Of a stretch of DNA of 64,000 bases, positions 1 to 11,031 are shown one piece after another (positions within the stretch are counted from its first letter, which is position 1; each line of letters starts with the position of its first letter). Position numbers and translations under genes: made by a program. The stretch is taken from positions 1,111,624 to 1,175,623 of the forward strand of contig CAJNOP010000044.1 in assembly GCA_905250075.1 (NCBI GenBank), given 5' to 3'. Source of the stretch: Rotaria sp. Silwood1 (lineage: Eukaryota; Rotifera; Eurotatoria; Philodinida; Philodinidae). The notes beneath the pieces were generated by a model. The model ran no database searches and was not told the origin of the DNA. It was given only the letters and a program-made list of their open reading frames with translations.

Positions 1-1
1 C

Positions 2-457
2 TACAACAGCATCGGTCAAGTCTATAACGACATGGGTGATTACTCGAAAGCACTTGAGCTTTACGAAAAAGGTCTGGAAATCACGAAAAACGCTCTGCCT
101 TTGAATTATCCCGATTTGGTTCTTTCATACAATAACATTAGTGGAGTGTATAAGAACATGGGTGAATACTCAAAAGCACTTGAATTTTACGAAAAATCAC
201 ATGAAACCAACGAAAAAGCTCTGTCTCCGAATCATCCCTCATTGGCTACTTCCTACAACAACATCGGTGGAGTGTATTCCGCGATGGGTGACTACATGAA
301 AGCACTTTAACTTTATCAAAGGTCGCATAACATAAGAGAAGCAACTTTACCTCCGACTCATCCTGACTTGGTTCAATCCTACAACAACATCGTTGCGATG
401 CATCATAACATGGGTGATAGCGCGCCAGCTCTCAGCGTTCATCAAAATGATTTCTGA
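2..457 (+). pseudogene. Kinesin-light-chain-like TPR protein, 3' part, nonsense-disrupted
   Basis: The frame enters from the left window edge and encodes about 2.5 copies of a 42-residue tetratricopeptide unit (SYNNIG-VY--MG-Y-KAL--YEK), the pattern of kinesin-light-chain-type TPR proteins that fold into helical scaffolds for protein binding. An in-frame TAA at 308-310 falls where the repeat expects an acidic codon (KAL-stop-LYQRSH). The same frame then continues through another TPR unit (THPDLVQSYNNIV, NMGDSAPAL) to TGA at 455-457. One G-to-T change in a GAA codon would explain the stop. Because the 5' part lies outside the window, a C-terminally shortened working protein cannot be excluded. 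Decayed further copies follow at 835-1246. Confidence 0.7.
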
Positions 458-834
458 ATTCAGCAGAAACCATTTGAAGAAGGTTGTAACGGCACTATGT
501 GTCGCTCCCTGTGTATTATGGTCTATTCATTTCTAATATTTGTCTTTCTCACTTTGTTTTCTCTCTCTATTGTTTTACTGTTTTTCGCGCTCATCTCAAG
601 AATACTATTATTAGTAGAAAAAGACAGTTGTATATTTTTGAGTGTGGATTGTGAAGTTGTATATTTATGTGAGTATTATAGGTAAATAACATACGTCTCT
701 ATATTCCATCTATTTGCTTTTTCTCTTTATTATTTATCATCGAGAGAGGATTGATTTGGTTTATTGATGTTGTTTATCTGACATTGAACTTGCTGAACAT
801 CAAGACATCTTAAAGGTATGCTAGCTTTTGCTTC
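458..834. other. Spacer between two TPR gene copies
   Basis: No gene is supported here. The stretch at 491-521 (GGCACTATGTGTCGCT...) resembles 1217-1246 downstream of the second TPR remnant, so at least part of it is the shared 3' flank of a tandem duplication. The open frame at 497-685 is hydrophobic, unlike any family I know, and probably fortuitous. Confidence 0.4.
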
Positions 835-1246
835 ATCATACAATTGGTTAAGAAGGATTTATCGCAGTATAAAAGATTATTCAAGAGCACTTGATAATTA
901 TGAAAAGAGTCTCACAATAGATCAAAAAATACTATCTAAAAAAATCCAGATTTTGGTATAGCATAAAGTAATATTGATGATCTTCATCGATTAACGGTTA
1001 ATTATGAAAAAGCACTTTCATTTCATCGGAAAGCATTGAATATTCAGAAAAAATCTTCAACGCGATTCTCTGGTATGAGCAACGACAGGTACAAATTAGG
1101 GTGAAATATATTGAGAAATGAAAGATTATCCGACACTATTGACATATTTCGAAAAGGAACTAGGCATAAGTGAGAAGAAGCTATCAAAACTCACTCACCC
1201 ATACATCCACATCCTAGGCACTATGTATCGCTTTGTATAATTGTGT
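835..1246 (+). pseudogene. Second, heavily decayed TPR gene copy
   Basis: Short TPR-like blocks appear in different frames: SSYNWLRRIYRSIKDYSRAL and YEKSLTIDQK near 835-935, then VNYEKALSFHRKALNIQKK near 995-1050, then EMKDYPTLLTYFEKELGI near 1115-1175. Stop codons and frame changes separate the blocks, so no continuous protein can be read. Block order and spacing match two to three TPR units. The 3' end (1217-1246) resembles the flank of the first copy at 491-521. This is most simply a tandem duplicate that lost function earlier than the upstream copy. Confidence 0.6.
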
Positions 1247-3463
1247 TACGTTGCATACGATGAATTTATAGTTCTTTAAAGTTTCTTTAAGAAAAAATAC
1301 TGATCGATTTCAAAATTTTAATTACTGCATTTCTTCTGTTTATATACCAAACTAATTTTTGTTGAGGTCCAGAACTCATGGGGTACCCTTTGTGGTAATA
1401 AAAGTTTAGAAGAATATGCATGATAATGGTAAAATAATCTTGCTTATTATTAAACTGTTTTTCTTAGGTCCAGTTTGTCAGCATCAATTAAAATGTTCTC
1501 ATGAATATCGTATTTTATATTCGTGACTAAAAGCAGTTCGTGTTTTTAATTGATTAAAAAATTCAATTTAGTGGAACCTTTTAGTAAAGAAACAAAAGAG
1601 GAAAAAATAGTGATAGTAGATATGAAACTAAAAAGAAATCGATAATTATGATAATCTTTATGAGGAAGAATTACAGAGAAAAGAGCATCTTCTTGATGAA
1701 ATGTATTCCTCATCAAATAATTATTCTGATAATCCACATCGAGCAAAATCTGTTTGTCATAAACACCGTTGTACATGATCTAATACTGGTTGTATTTGTT
1801 CAAGTTAATCTCTTAATTTTTCCTTTAAATAGATGACTTGTTATTTTTTATATTATTATAATTAAATATTATCGATTATTTCAAAATATTGAATATTCTA
1901 TTGGTAAAAGAAGGATTTTTCATGTTAATTTCTATTTTATTGAGGTTTTTTCTTTATTTGCAATTTACAAATCAAAGAAAAAAATAATCAGTCAATAGTA
2001 TCGTTTTTCATGTAATTTAATGAGCTTGATGAAAGAAGAAACTTAAGCTGTCTAAAAAAAGAGAAGATTTAACAACAAAGAGTTTTTTTTTGAAAATTAG
2101 TAATGAATTATTGATATTATGATTCTTTGTTCATTTCAAGGTTAGGTGAGTGAATGTGCCATAAGCAATCTACAAGCTATCATTGTTATAAATGTATGAC
2201 AATAGACACTTGTTTAATTCAAATTTACATTAGATTACACGATTTAAAAAACTCTATAGAGTGAAAATTGTCATAGATACTCGATGGTTGTTTTTGAATA
2301 ATGAAGAGAAACGATGTGAACATTTACATTAGTTCATGTTGCTTTCCACTCATGATATTATGAATTAAATTTATTCTCCAATATGAAATGAACGGAAACA
2401 TTTCTTGTAATCAAAAATATTTGCAATATGATTAATTCATTTTTACTATAAAAAAGTATTTCACGTAACTAAAATTCGATCAATGATTGATTAAACGGAA
2501 AGATTCAAAACGTTAAATAAAAAATGATTATCTACTTCATAATAAAAACTTCTTATTTTGATAAAGTAAAAAGAACTTTTATGACATGGATAAATAAATC
2601 AAAGTTTTATTGCTTCATAAAGAATGAAATCTTTCTTCTTCCTTTCTGTCTTTGCCTATTAAAATTTTTAAATGAATAACACAGCATGTTCAAGTTTACA
2701 TCAATATACATTTTTGTATTTAGTTACTGTCTACAGTGTATTGTTGCTAAGAAACATTTTCTTCTTTTTTCGCCCCACACTGTATTACGTTTTGTTACTG
2801 TTATGATTTTGTTTTTGCGAAATTTGTCCTTGTGAACATTTCGTTTGTGTCATTAAACAGAAAAAACAATGGCAGAAGACTATAACGATTACTTATTTCT
2901 ATATGGAACATACATAACAGATTTTTAATAGCACTTATGAAAAGAATTATATTGAGAAAATACAAAACAGCTTTTAATAGTCAAAAATAAAAAGAAAAAA
3001 AAGAAACAATTGGCAATCACGGAAAAGAAGTAGAGCATGGAATCAAAAACTCTTTGCAGTTTTTTGTGTGCATTCGATATATTTACCAAGAGAAAAAAAA
3101 AGAATTCATTCTTTTCTTCTCTTTTTTATTGCCTAGCAATAAGAAATCTTGTTAGTAGCATAACATAGAAGTAAAAAAGACGATGCAAGGAGCGACACTG
3201 TGGTTGCTAACTGTGTATTGGTTAACGAACGCTTTCGTTGAATAGCAACCAGCCACAGCATTTACAACATTGCTATCGACAGCAGCAGTAGTTATGGCTT
3301 CTCGCATTTTCTTTTTAACATAACTTCACTATATCTTCATCGAAAAAAACGTTTTCTCTCTTTATTTCTTCACTATTATTGTTTTTATTATATAGCATAG
3401 TTCATCATTAAAAACGAAAACATTATTTAAAATAGAGAATAATTTTGACGAAAGAAATAATCG
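1247..3463. other. Gene-poor stretch upstream of the proline-rich gene
   Basis: Apart from the fossil frame at 1641-1808 listed separately, I see no coding structure. The DNA is AT-rich with many A and T runs. The part next to 3464 presumably carries the promoter of the proline-rich gene; no motif stands out. Confidence 0.4.
1641..1808 (+). pseudogene. Short gene fossil, acidic peptide with one internal stop
   Basis: One frame reads DNYDNLYEEELQRKEHLLDE, then a Ser/Asn stretch and CHKHRCT, meets TGA at 1776-1778, and continues SNTGCICSS to TAA at 1806-1808. The composition (acidic helix, then Cys/His) looks like protein rather than random AT-rich sequence. About 15 codons upstream, another frame (SDSRYETKKK, 1600-1635) may belong to the same gene after a frameshift. 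No family recognised. Confidence 0.3.
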
Positions 3464-5889
3464 ATGGCTACGTCTGCAAAACAGGGATACAATGGCTACA
3501 ACTCGTTTCTTGATAAGTACCGTACCAATTTAAATACACCACGCGGGTAAGATATGAATACTGCTATTCTTATAAAATCTTATCTTCTTAACAACACGAC
3601 ATCGAGGACTCTCTACGAAAGAAAAAAAAACCTATATTTATTCAGTGAGGAAATAGATTAAGATAGTTTCTAAGTACTTATATCGTGATATAAAGAAAGA
3701 GAACGAAAGTGTCTTTGTATACCACATTTTGTGAAATCCTATACTAACTAGTTACAAAGAAATGTCAGCAGCAGTGGGTCAAAATTCACGGCATACACCT
3801 AATACTTATCGAGAAAATAGTTCAAAACAATATCAGCAAAATACCAATGAACGAAAAACAATAAATTCATTAGATCGTATTGGTTATGATGCTCAATATC
3901 GATCAAAACCTAGTTTTTTGGATAAATATCGTTCAAATAAAACTTCAGATAATTCAGTATCTAAAGATACAAATAACGGGTGATCATTATTTCTATTAAT
4001 ACTTTTTTGCATTATTCGAATATTTTCAATCGAATATTTTTCTATAACATTTTTTTCATTTTTTTTTCTCATTACACAGCACATCTACTTATGTGCCAAG
4101 GTAAGTGGTTGTCGAGCTTCGCCCATCATTACCTTCATTCTTCTCTTTTTTTGTTCTCTTACTTTGATTGCTTATTTAAAAAAACAAACTTTTTTCATCA
4201 AAGGAATGAAAAATGAGTACACTTTAGATTTTTTTCTGATTTAGCTGTTATCAATGTAATTCGCCACGAAGGTAAAAATAAAGAAATAGAAAAACAAATT
4301 CATTAATCTAAAAACTAGTCTTTGTCTATAGTTTATAAATAAAATCTTTCCCATTCTTCTTTGCTTTAAAATTGGTTTTTAAATACATACCCGTAGTTGC
4401 TTCTCTATCATAAAAATTTAAAATAACAAGAATATTTTTATTTCACGTAAAATTTCAGTAATAATACGCAACAGCGAACGCAAAGCTACAGTAATAATAT
4501 TGATACGTCAACATTGCGTTCTACAGGCAGTGTTATTCATGATGAAAGATTTGGCAATGAAATTCTTGCTCGTGCTGGTCCAAGTCAGCAATATCAACAT
4601 CCACAATATCGTACTCAAGATGGTACACAAAAATTCATATCTCTTCTTTTTTTTTTTTTTTTATTAAATAATTTTTCTATTTTATATAGTTATTGCACCG
4701 GATGGTCGCCTGGAAAATTTAAATATACAAACTGATAATGAACCACTACGTGTTGTAAAACCAGCTGATCAAAATATTCATTATAAACAACAGGTTAACG
4801 TACGATTTTTGGAACCACCACCAGGTCCTGAACCAGCACCAATTATTATCAAGGTAACTATTTAATTAATACAAGTTTTATTTTTTTTATTGCCTGTATT
4901 AACTTAGGAACGTCAAGCTCCAGCACCACCCCCACTACCACCAGTGGTTGTTCGACAACGACCACCAACACCACCAACACCTCCTCCTCTTATTATTCGT
5001 AAGGTTTTTCTATTTTATGTTTTCTATTTTAATTTCCTATTATTTTGTTTTTCGAAATTAGGTGAACGTCCACCAACTCCACCAGTACAGCAACAACCAC
5101 AAATTATTGAAAAAGTTTTACCAGCACCTCCAGCTCCACCTCGGCAAGTTATTGTTGAACGACTTCCACCACCACCACCAAAGCCACGCCAAGTGATTTA
5201 TGAAAAATGGTTACCTTATCAAGAAACCAAGGAACGACCAGTTATTGTCGAACGTGCACCACCGCTAGAAGTGTAAGTCGATAGGACATAAATACACTTC
5301 ATCATTTATTTTTGTTGTTGTTTCCATAATCAAACTATAGAATTCGACCACCGAAAAATGTTATTATCGAATATGAACAACCAAAAGCTCATCATGAACA
5401 AATTGTCATTGATGAAGGTGTTTTTCGCGCTGACCCTCAATCGCATAATGCTACAAGTACTATGGGGTAAGAAGAAAAAATGAATAAAGATTTTATGTTT
5501 TAACATTTTGTTTTGCTTAATTTATAGTGAAGTTCGTATTGTTGATAAAATAACCGATCTGCCAGTAGATTATTCAAAATATTTATCAAGTCGTCGTCCT
5601 CAAACGGTTCAATCTCAATCAAGTCCAACTCTTTATGAACGACAATCACCTCCACCGCAGCTGAGTCAAACTGAACCAGCACAACAATATCGTTCAACAA
5701 ATTACAATTATCCGGGTTTGTTTCTTCAAAGATTTAGATAAATATTTACCTATTAAATGATACATTTCAGGAGCTTATACGACAACCTATCGTGCATCAT
5801 ATACAAATCAAAATGCCAATCGAAGTGGTTATGGTTTATATGGTGGCAGCGATGGAAGTCGATCAGCATCCTACACAAAATATGTTTAG
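3464..5889 (+). CDS. Proline-rich protein with PPTPP / RxVIxE-type repeats
   Basis: Eight exons join in phase: 3464-3546, 4459-4622, 4690-4853, 4908-4998, 5062-5272, 5341-5466, 5528-5715 and 5771-5889, giving 381 aa. The N-terminus is Gln/Asn/Tyr-rich. The middle is a long proline-rich array (LEPPPGPEPAP, RPPTPPTPPP, LPPPPPKPRQV) with repeated IIIKER / VIVERxPP / NVIIEYE units and a KWLPY motif. The C-terminus is Tyr/Ser/Gly-rich and ends KYV. No signal peptide, membrane segment or enzyme motif is visible. Such low-complexity repeats suggest a structural or scaffold role, but I do not recognise the family by name. A second N-terminal exon at 3752-3979, homologous to exon 1 and in the same phase, could be an alternative first exon or a cassette (457 aa if included). 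Confidence 0.8.
3752..3979 (+). CDS. Duplicated N-terminal exon of the proline-rich gene (alternative or cassette)
   Basis: This stretch encodes an ATG-started peptide (MSAAVGQNSRHTPNTYREN...) ending SFLDKYRSNKTSDN...NNG, which mirrors exon 1 (NSFLDKYRTNLNTPRG). It ends AAC GG before GTGATC, the same phase (2) as exon 1. A TAG at 3749-3751 could serve as acceptor, making a 228-nt exon (76 codons) that keeps the frame if inserted between exons 1 and 2. The ATG at 3762 could equally start an alternative first exon. The donor GTGATC is weak, so use in mRNA is uncertain. Confidence 0.55.
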
Positions 5890-7653
5890 AAAAATAGAAT
5901 GAACAAAATTTAGTTAAGAGACATAAGGATATGCTAGCTATTAACGACCTTATTGTATCTACATACAGAATCATCATAATGATTGCATATCTAGAAGCAA
6001 ATGATTTTTTTCTTTGGTCACTTTTCTTTCTTTTCTCGTCTTATACTTCTCTTATTCTTTATTTCTAATTTAAGATTTTGTCTATTTTTAAGAAACAAGC
6101 AAAAACAAAAATAACCTTTCCTGAGTTGTTTATTTTTTAATCAGCATTTATTTGAAGTGATTTTGTCAATCAGAGTTTCTAGGTATTGACGTCGATGTTG
6201 TTTACAACTTATTGTGTGTTTGTTGCATCTATAGTTCTAATGTAGAATGAAAAGTTGTCGATCTGCAAAATACAATCATGTTTACGATAGAATTTTGACA
6301 GAAATATGACCAATATTGAATTACTGCAATCATATATGTCGATTTTTTTGTTGTATTTTCAACTTTATTCAATACAAAGAGCAGATGTGGTAAGAGTAAA
6401 GTGGAGGACCAGACAATTAATATTCTAGAGAGTGATAGATAGATTATAAACAAAGCAATAAATCTGGTCTTTTCCTTCTTCTCAAAACGATATCGGCAGA
6501 AAATGGTATACTACTCATAAATGTTGTCTTTCAAAAAAGATTTTATTGATTATTGACTTCATTATATGTTTTTTTTCTTATCGACTATATTGATTATATC
6601 GTGCATTTGTAAACACACTTTCAATTATCATGATAGTTTATATCTGATCGACTTTTAATCAGAAATCGGTCATTCTTCCAGAGAACAGAAAGCTAAATTT
6701 TTGGTTGCCAGAATTGCTTGGATTGCTGGTGATGGCTAATAATAGCCTTGATTACAATTAACTTTTCTTTTTCGCTTTGCAATTTTTTATGCTTAGACTT
6801 ATATGATGCATTTCAAAATTTTCAATTTGGTTTTTGAACGTTGTTAGATTTTTCATCAATTCTTGAGCAATTTATAAGTAATATTATTGAGATAGATGTT
6901 TTTTGAATTCTAGAATGAAAATATTTCATTTATCGATTATTATGCGTGATGGAATAATATCTTATATTCGAATTGTTCTGGTTTGAATTATTTCTACCAC
7001 GTACAGTTTGATGAGTGTTGGATGAGTTCAAAAGGTTTTGACAGAACTAAATTTGTTGTCACACATGTGGCAATAGAGAAAAGAATCTATTTACTTCTGT
7101 CGTTGTTTGTCCTGCCAGTAGTGTCGACAGATAAGACCAACTGATATTAGAATGAAGTGTAAATACTATAGAAACTCATACGACAATATTGAAGAAAATA
7201 TTATGGATTTCCATTATCGCTCTAAATATACAATGATCGTCAAAATTATCCAACCAATATATATTTTACATATTTGATTGACGTTTCTCATTGCTTGTTA
7301 ATTTTATACAACATGTTAAAATTTTAGATATGTTAAAGCATCGAAAACAGATTCACTTCATGACACGATTGATGGTGTTCGAAAAGTTGAACAATTTTAT
7401 ATTATACATTTCTTTAAAATTTTCTTGAAGATATGATATAAAAATACATAAAACACAAAAATTATACGTAGACAGTTAAGACTGTCATCAATTTATAATA
7501 TTATTAATTATGAGATAAAGTCAATTAAGATTTTGGGATGATACTATGCTAGTACTATATGAGACATAAAATATCCTATTTTTTTTACTTGAGTTCTAGA
7601 CTGTCTAGACGTCTTTTCTCGATTGATTGCAACATCTCAATACATCACTGGTA
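5890..7653. other. Intergenic, nothing recognised
   Basis: This is the space between the 3' ends of the convergent proline-rich (+) and RING (-) genes. It is AT-rich without repeats or long conserved-looking frames. The small open frames are not supported by splice sites or composition. Confidence 0.5.
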
Positions 7654-8424
7654 TTATCGTCTTTTGCAAGTCGTGCAATAATATTCATCACGTGCCACTT
7701 GATTTACTACTCCTCGACCATCAACATATGCTGGATACACATTATCTCGATGATGTGGTCGCCTATCTATAAAATATGTGTTTCAAGTAAAAGGAAATCA
7801 ATGAATACATAAGAAAGTTTTTCATAATAGAAATCTTACCGGAACATAAACAACATTGTCTAGTGGAAACAAGATCACATCGATGGCCACATCCTTTTTG
7901 ATGACCACTAACTTGATTTCTTCCTAATGCTGTTGGATTTGTTCGAATTTCTTGAAGTGGTAATGTCGGATTTCTTGTTGGAACTTGCGCTCTTTGTGAA
8001 GATTCATTGACAGTTCCACGATTAAGTTCAGCTTGTAATTGACGAGCATAGATCTCATCACGTTTGATCATTGCTGAAGCATTATTTTCCTCCTGAATAA
8101 TAACTGGCACAGATGGAAGTTGAATAGTTGACCAATCAATATTATTTTTAATTAATTGAAATAAACGTGAAGCCTCTTCAAGATTGTAAGATACATGATG
8201 TTCATCATGTTCCCTCAATGGATGTCGACAAATAGGACCTACAAAGAGACAATCTATTGATAAGTAAAAGAAAGTTGGTTTTATTTTCAAATACAATGGT
8301 GTAAACGTTTGGGACCAGTTGTATGATCAACACATGTTGAATGACCACAAACAAATGTAGTTGGTCTATGTGTTAATGAATAATCTTCGAAACAAATCGG
8401 ACATCGACTCCATTCATCGTTCAT
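7654..8424 (-). CDS. Small RING-HC finger protein with C-terminal Cys/His module
   Basis: Three exons in transcript order, 8424-8295, 8238-7840 and 7766-7654, join in phase to give 213 aa. Residues 8-48 form a RING finger: CPIC, then CGHSTC, then HHCPIC split by the first intron (donor GTATTT). Such domains recruit a ubiquitin-conjugating enzyme, so an E3 ligase role is likely. A short helix near residue 105 (DEIYARQLQAEL) resembles a ubiquitin-interacting motif. The C-terminal 60 residues carry another metal-site-like set (GCGHRC, CCLC, and finally CTTCKRR), also split by an intron. The start is the first ATG in frame before the RING. It is not assigned to a named family. Confidence 0.8.
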
Positions 8425-9578
8425 TGCTTTCGTATAAATTTTTAAAAGAAAGTTCAGTATAAATCTGAAAGTGGTTATTTTCTTGTTTTTTTATTACTTT
8501 GTTCGCTATTATAAAGAATGATTTGAGTAGTGCGTAGGTAAAAATTCCAATGATTCATTGCTGACGCTTTTTGCTTTTTTTTCTATGACGTATAGAGTGA
8601 CGAAATTATTTGAGTTGAATTGAGTAATACCTTCTTACACAATCGATTGTGTTAAGATAAAGTGTAGGAAAAGAGTTCTCAGCAATTTTTCTATCAATCT
8701 ATCTTTGCAACTACTTGAGCAGTTTCAACAAATAAATAGTTATTTTAACGAGCATTTAAAAGTATGGTTCTTGTGTAATAATAAAGGTTCTAGTTCCAGA
8801 GATAACAGAGAGTCTATAAAGAAAGTTTGTTAAATGTGCTTTTGGTTCTCAAAAAAACCATTCTTTAATGTTGAATAAAAAGAACATGAAGCAGATTTTT
8901 TTTCATCTTGTATGTAAGCGTCTGCTCTTGTATGTGAACGAGACGATTTGTTGTGTGAAAAATCAAATAAACTGAATATCGCTATATCACGAACACTTCT
9001 CGTCAAGTTCATTAATAAAGTTCGCTAATGTTCAAACTTTCCATTTTTAATTTTTTTGTTTAGTGTTTTTATATGTATAAAAAAAAAACGTTTCTGAAAA
9101 ACATTTAATGATATTCTGACATTTATATTTCTTTATCTCCTAAGCTAGAACCTTTATTTTTGCACAATAAGTATACTCTTAAATACTCTTTAAAATAACT
9201 ATTTACTTAGGGCAATCCAAAAGTGCTGCCGTCGTTATCTTTTTTTCTTATAGAAAGCTTGAAAAAATTTTCTTTTTTTATGAACAGATAAAGCGTCTTT
9301 CGTTCTATGTTTCTATGCTATTTGATCATTATTCAACTAATATCATAATAATAAAATTTCGATAAGAACTATTTTTATTGAAAACTAGCTGGTGGCATTA
9401 GATCTTAACTGATCGGGCACTTTTGCATTCCACTTTATTATCACTTAATACGTTGTATTAAAAAAACAAAATATACCACAAGATGCAGCGTGAAAAGCTC
9501 TACAATTTACATAAGATCACTTATTTTATAGTTGCACTTTTTGTTTTCAAAATGGACAAAACTCTGAGCGTGCAAATT
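8425..9578. other. Intergenic up to the assembly gap
   Basis: I see no supported gene. The region lies upstream of the RING gene and should hold its promoter. Open frames here and the one that runs into the N gap lack splice sites or recognisable composition. Confidence 0.4.
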
Positions 9579-9678
9579 NNNNNNNNNNNNNNNNNNNNNN
9601 NNNNNNNNNNNNNNNNNNNNNNNNNNNNNNNNNNNNNNNNNNNNNNNNNNNNNNNNNNNNNNNNNNNNNNNNNNNNNN
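9579..9678. other. Scaffold gap of 100 N
   Basis: Exactly 100 N separate two sequence blocks. A round number of this kind is usually a placeholder for a gap of unknown size, so the distance between the flanks and the 5' end of the next gene are unknown. Confidence 0.95.
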
Positions 9679-9801
9679 TACAAGGAACATGTCTATCACT
9701 ATCTATATTATTTTCATTAAATTATCCAACGAGTCTAGTAATTGTTACTTTTACATCAAAAAAAAAGTTGGAGAACAACAAAAAATCCTTATTGTTTGTA
9801 G

Positions 9802-10463
9802 AAATTATAATGGTACAGAAACAAATCATTATCATTCACATTATAATACATCAATTCCTGTACGTCATAGAAAAAAATTTATTATACAAAAACGAATTAA
9901 ACAAAATGAAAAGATTTATCGTAAAAATCCACCAATATCAACAAGAAGAAATACAAATCATAATAATGAAATTGATTTTTCTATGGTAAGAATTTCAATT
10001 ATTTATTTCTTTTAATTTTTATATCTGCAATATTTAGATTCGAACAATGAAAATATTTGAAATAGAACGTGATCTTCTGCGTCAAACATGTGATACAATT
10101 GATCGTATTAAAGTTTATTTATCTGATCGTCTTCTTGAAATGAAAGATTCTTATTGTATTCATTTATCAATAGGTGAAGTTTGTTTTATAAAATAAAAAT
10201 TATTTATTTTATATTTATTTTTTTAGACAACTGGTGTGGCACCAGAATCAATTTACAATCGAGATTTAGTTGCTGATTTACTTAAATTAACAAATACAGT
10301 TCTTGCTGAAGCAAATTATGATTCACAAGTAATAAAAAGAACTTCTATTGTTTCTTTTAAGCCTCAACTAATAATACTTGAACACTTTTTATCTACGATT
10401 TATGCTAGTTTAATAACACATCTTCACGTATCATCATTAATAGTACGTGATCTGATGGTATGA
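9802..10463 (+). CDS. Unidentified gene, 3' exons next to the gap
   Basis: Three exons join in phase: 9802-9985 (after acceptor TTTGTAG), 10038-10178 and 10227-10463 with stop TGA. They encode a basic, Asn/His-rich stretch (NYNGTETNHYHSHYN, RKKFIIQKRIKQ) followed by a helical part (IERDLLRQTCDTIDRIKVYL, NRDLVADLLKLTNTVLAEAN). The second intron uses donor GTTTGT, also used elsewhere in this window. The last exon may instead end at a donor near 10329 (CAA before GTAATA), with a further small exon; the tail after residue VIK looks less protein-like. The 5' part is lost in, or lies across, the gap. No family recognised. Confidence 0.5.
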
Positions 10464-11031
10464 AGCAGTGGAAGAAACACCAAGCAATGTTGAATACACT
10501 ATGTATTTTGAGTGAAACGATCAGAAAAAAATTTTATGATAGAAATTATTTATAATAAATGTTATTTCGAATTACGTTTTTATTTTTTCAAAAAAAAACA
10601 GTTTCACACAGTTGAGGGCACCATATTACAGCGTTGATGGAATGAATGAAGTGTGTTCAGCAAAAAGGAAAGACTGGGCAGGATGAATAGTCAATTAGTT
10701 ACATAGAGGGCACTAAAGTCAAAAAGTAAATCGCTTCTAAAATGGTTGTAAAAAATTTACTAGTCATTTCATATAGCAAACTCAAATATAAATGAAAAAT
10801 GGGATCTCTCGACAAAAATTCATCCAATAAAATTCTTCGGGTCGAAAATATAGCCAAGGTGCATCAGTCACGTTTAAATCCACTATTAAAAGTATGAGTC
10901 ATTGGGGTCTGACAACATACGAAACAAATAAAAAGCTATGTATATATTTTGAAAATCAAAATTCAACTCATTGATCGTATTAAATAAAACACTTTTTTCA
11001 ATTATAGATAAATTATTGAAGTATTTTGAAA
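10464..11031. other. Intergenic and 5' leader of VPS51
   Basis: There is no gene. A TTATAG at 11001-11006 could be a 3' splice site in the VPS51 leader. Two copies of GAGGGCAC (around 10614 and 10707) lie in a slightly GC-richer patch of unknown nature. Confidence 0.35.

Noticed and set aside
9483-9989. 168-codon frame crossing the N gap
   Set aside because: It is joined through unknown bases; the true coding frame right of the gap is a different one (9802-9985) with proper splice sites.
11026-11031. TTG upstream start for VPS51
   Set aside because: The frame is open two codons further, but the ATG at 11032 is in frame and is the normal eukaryotic choice.
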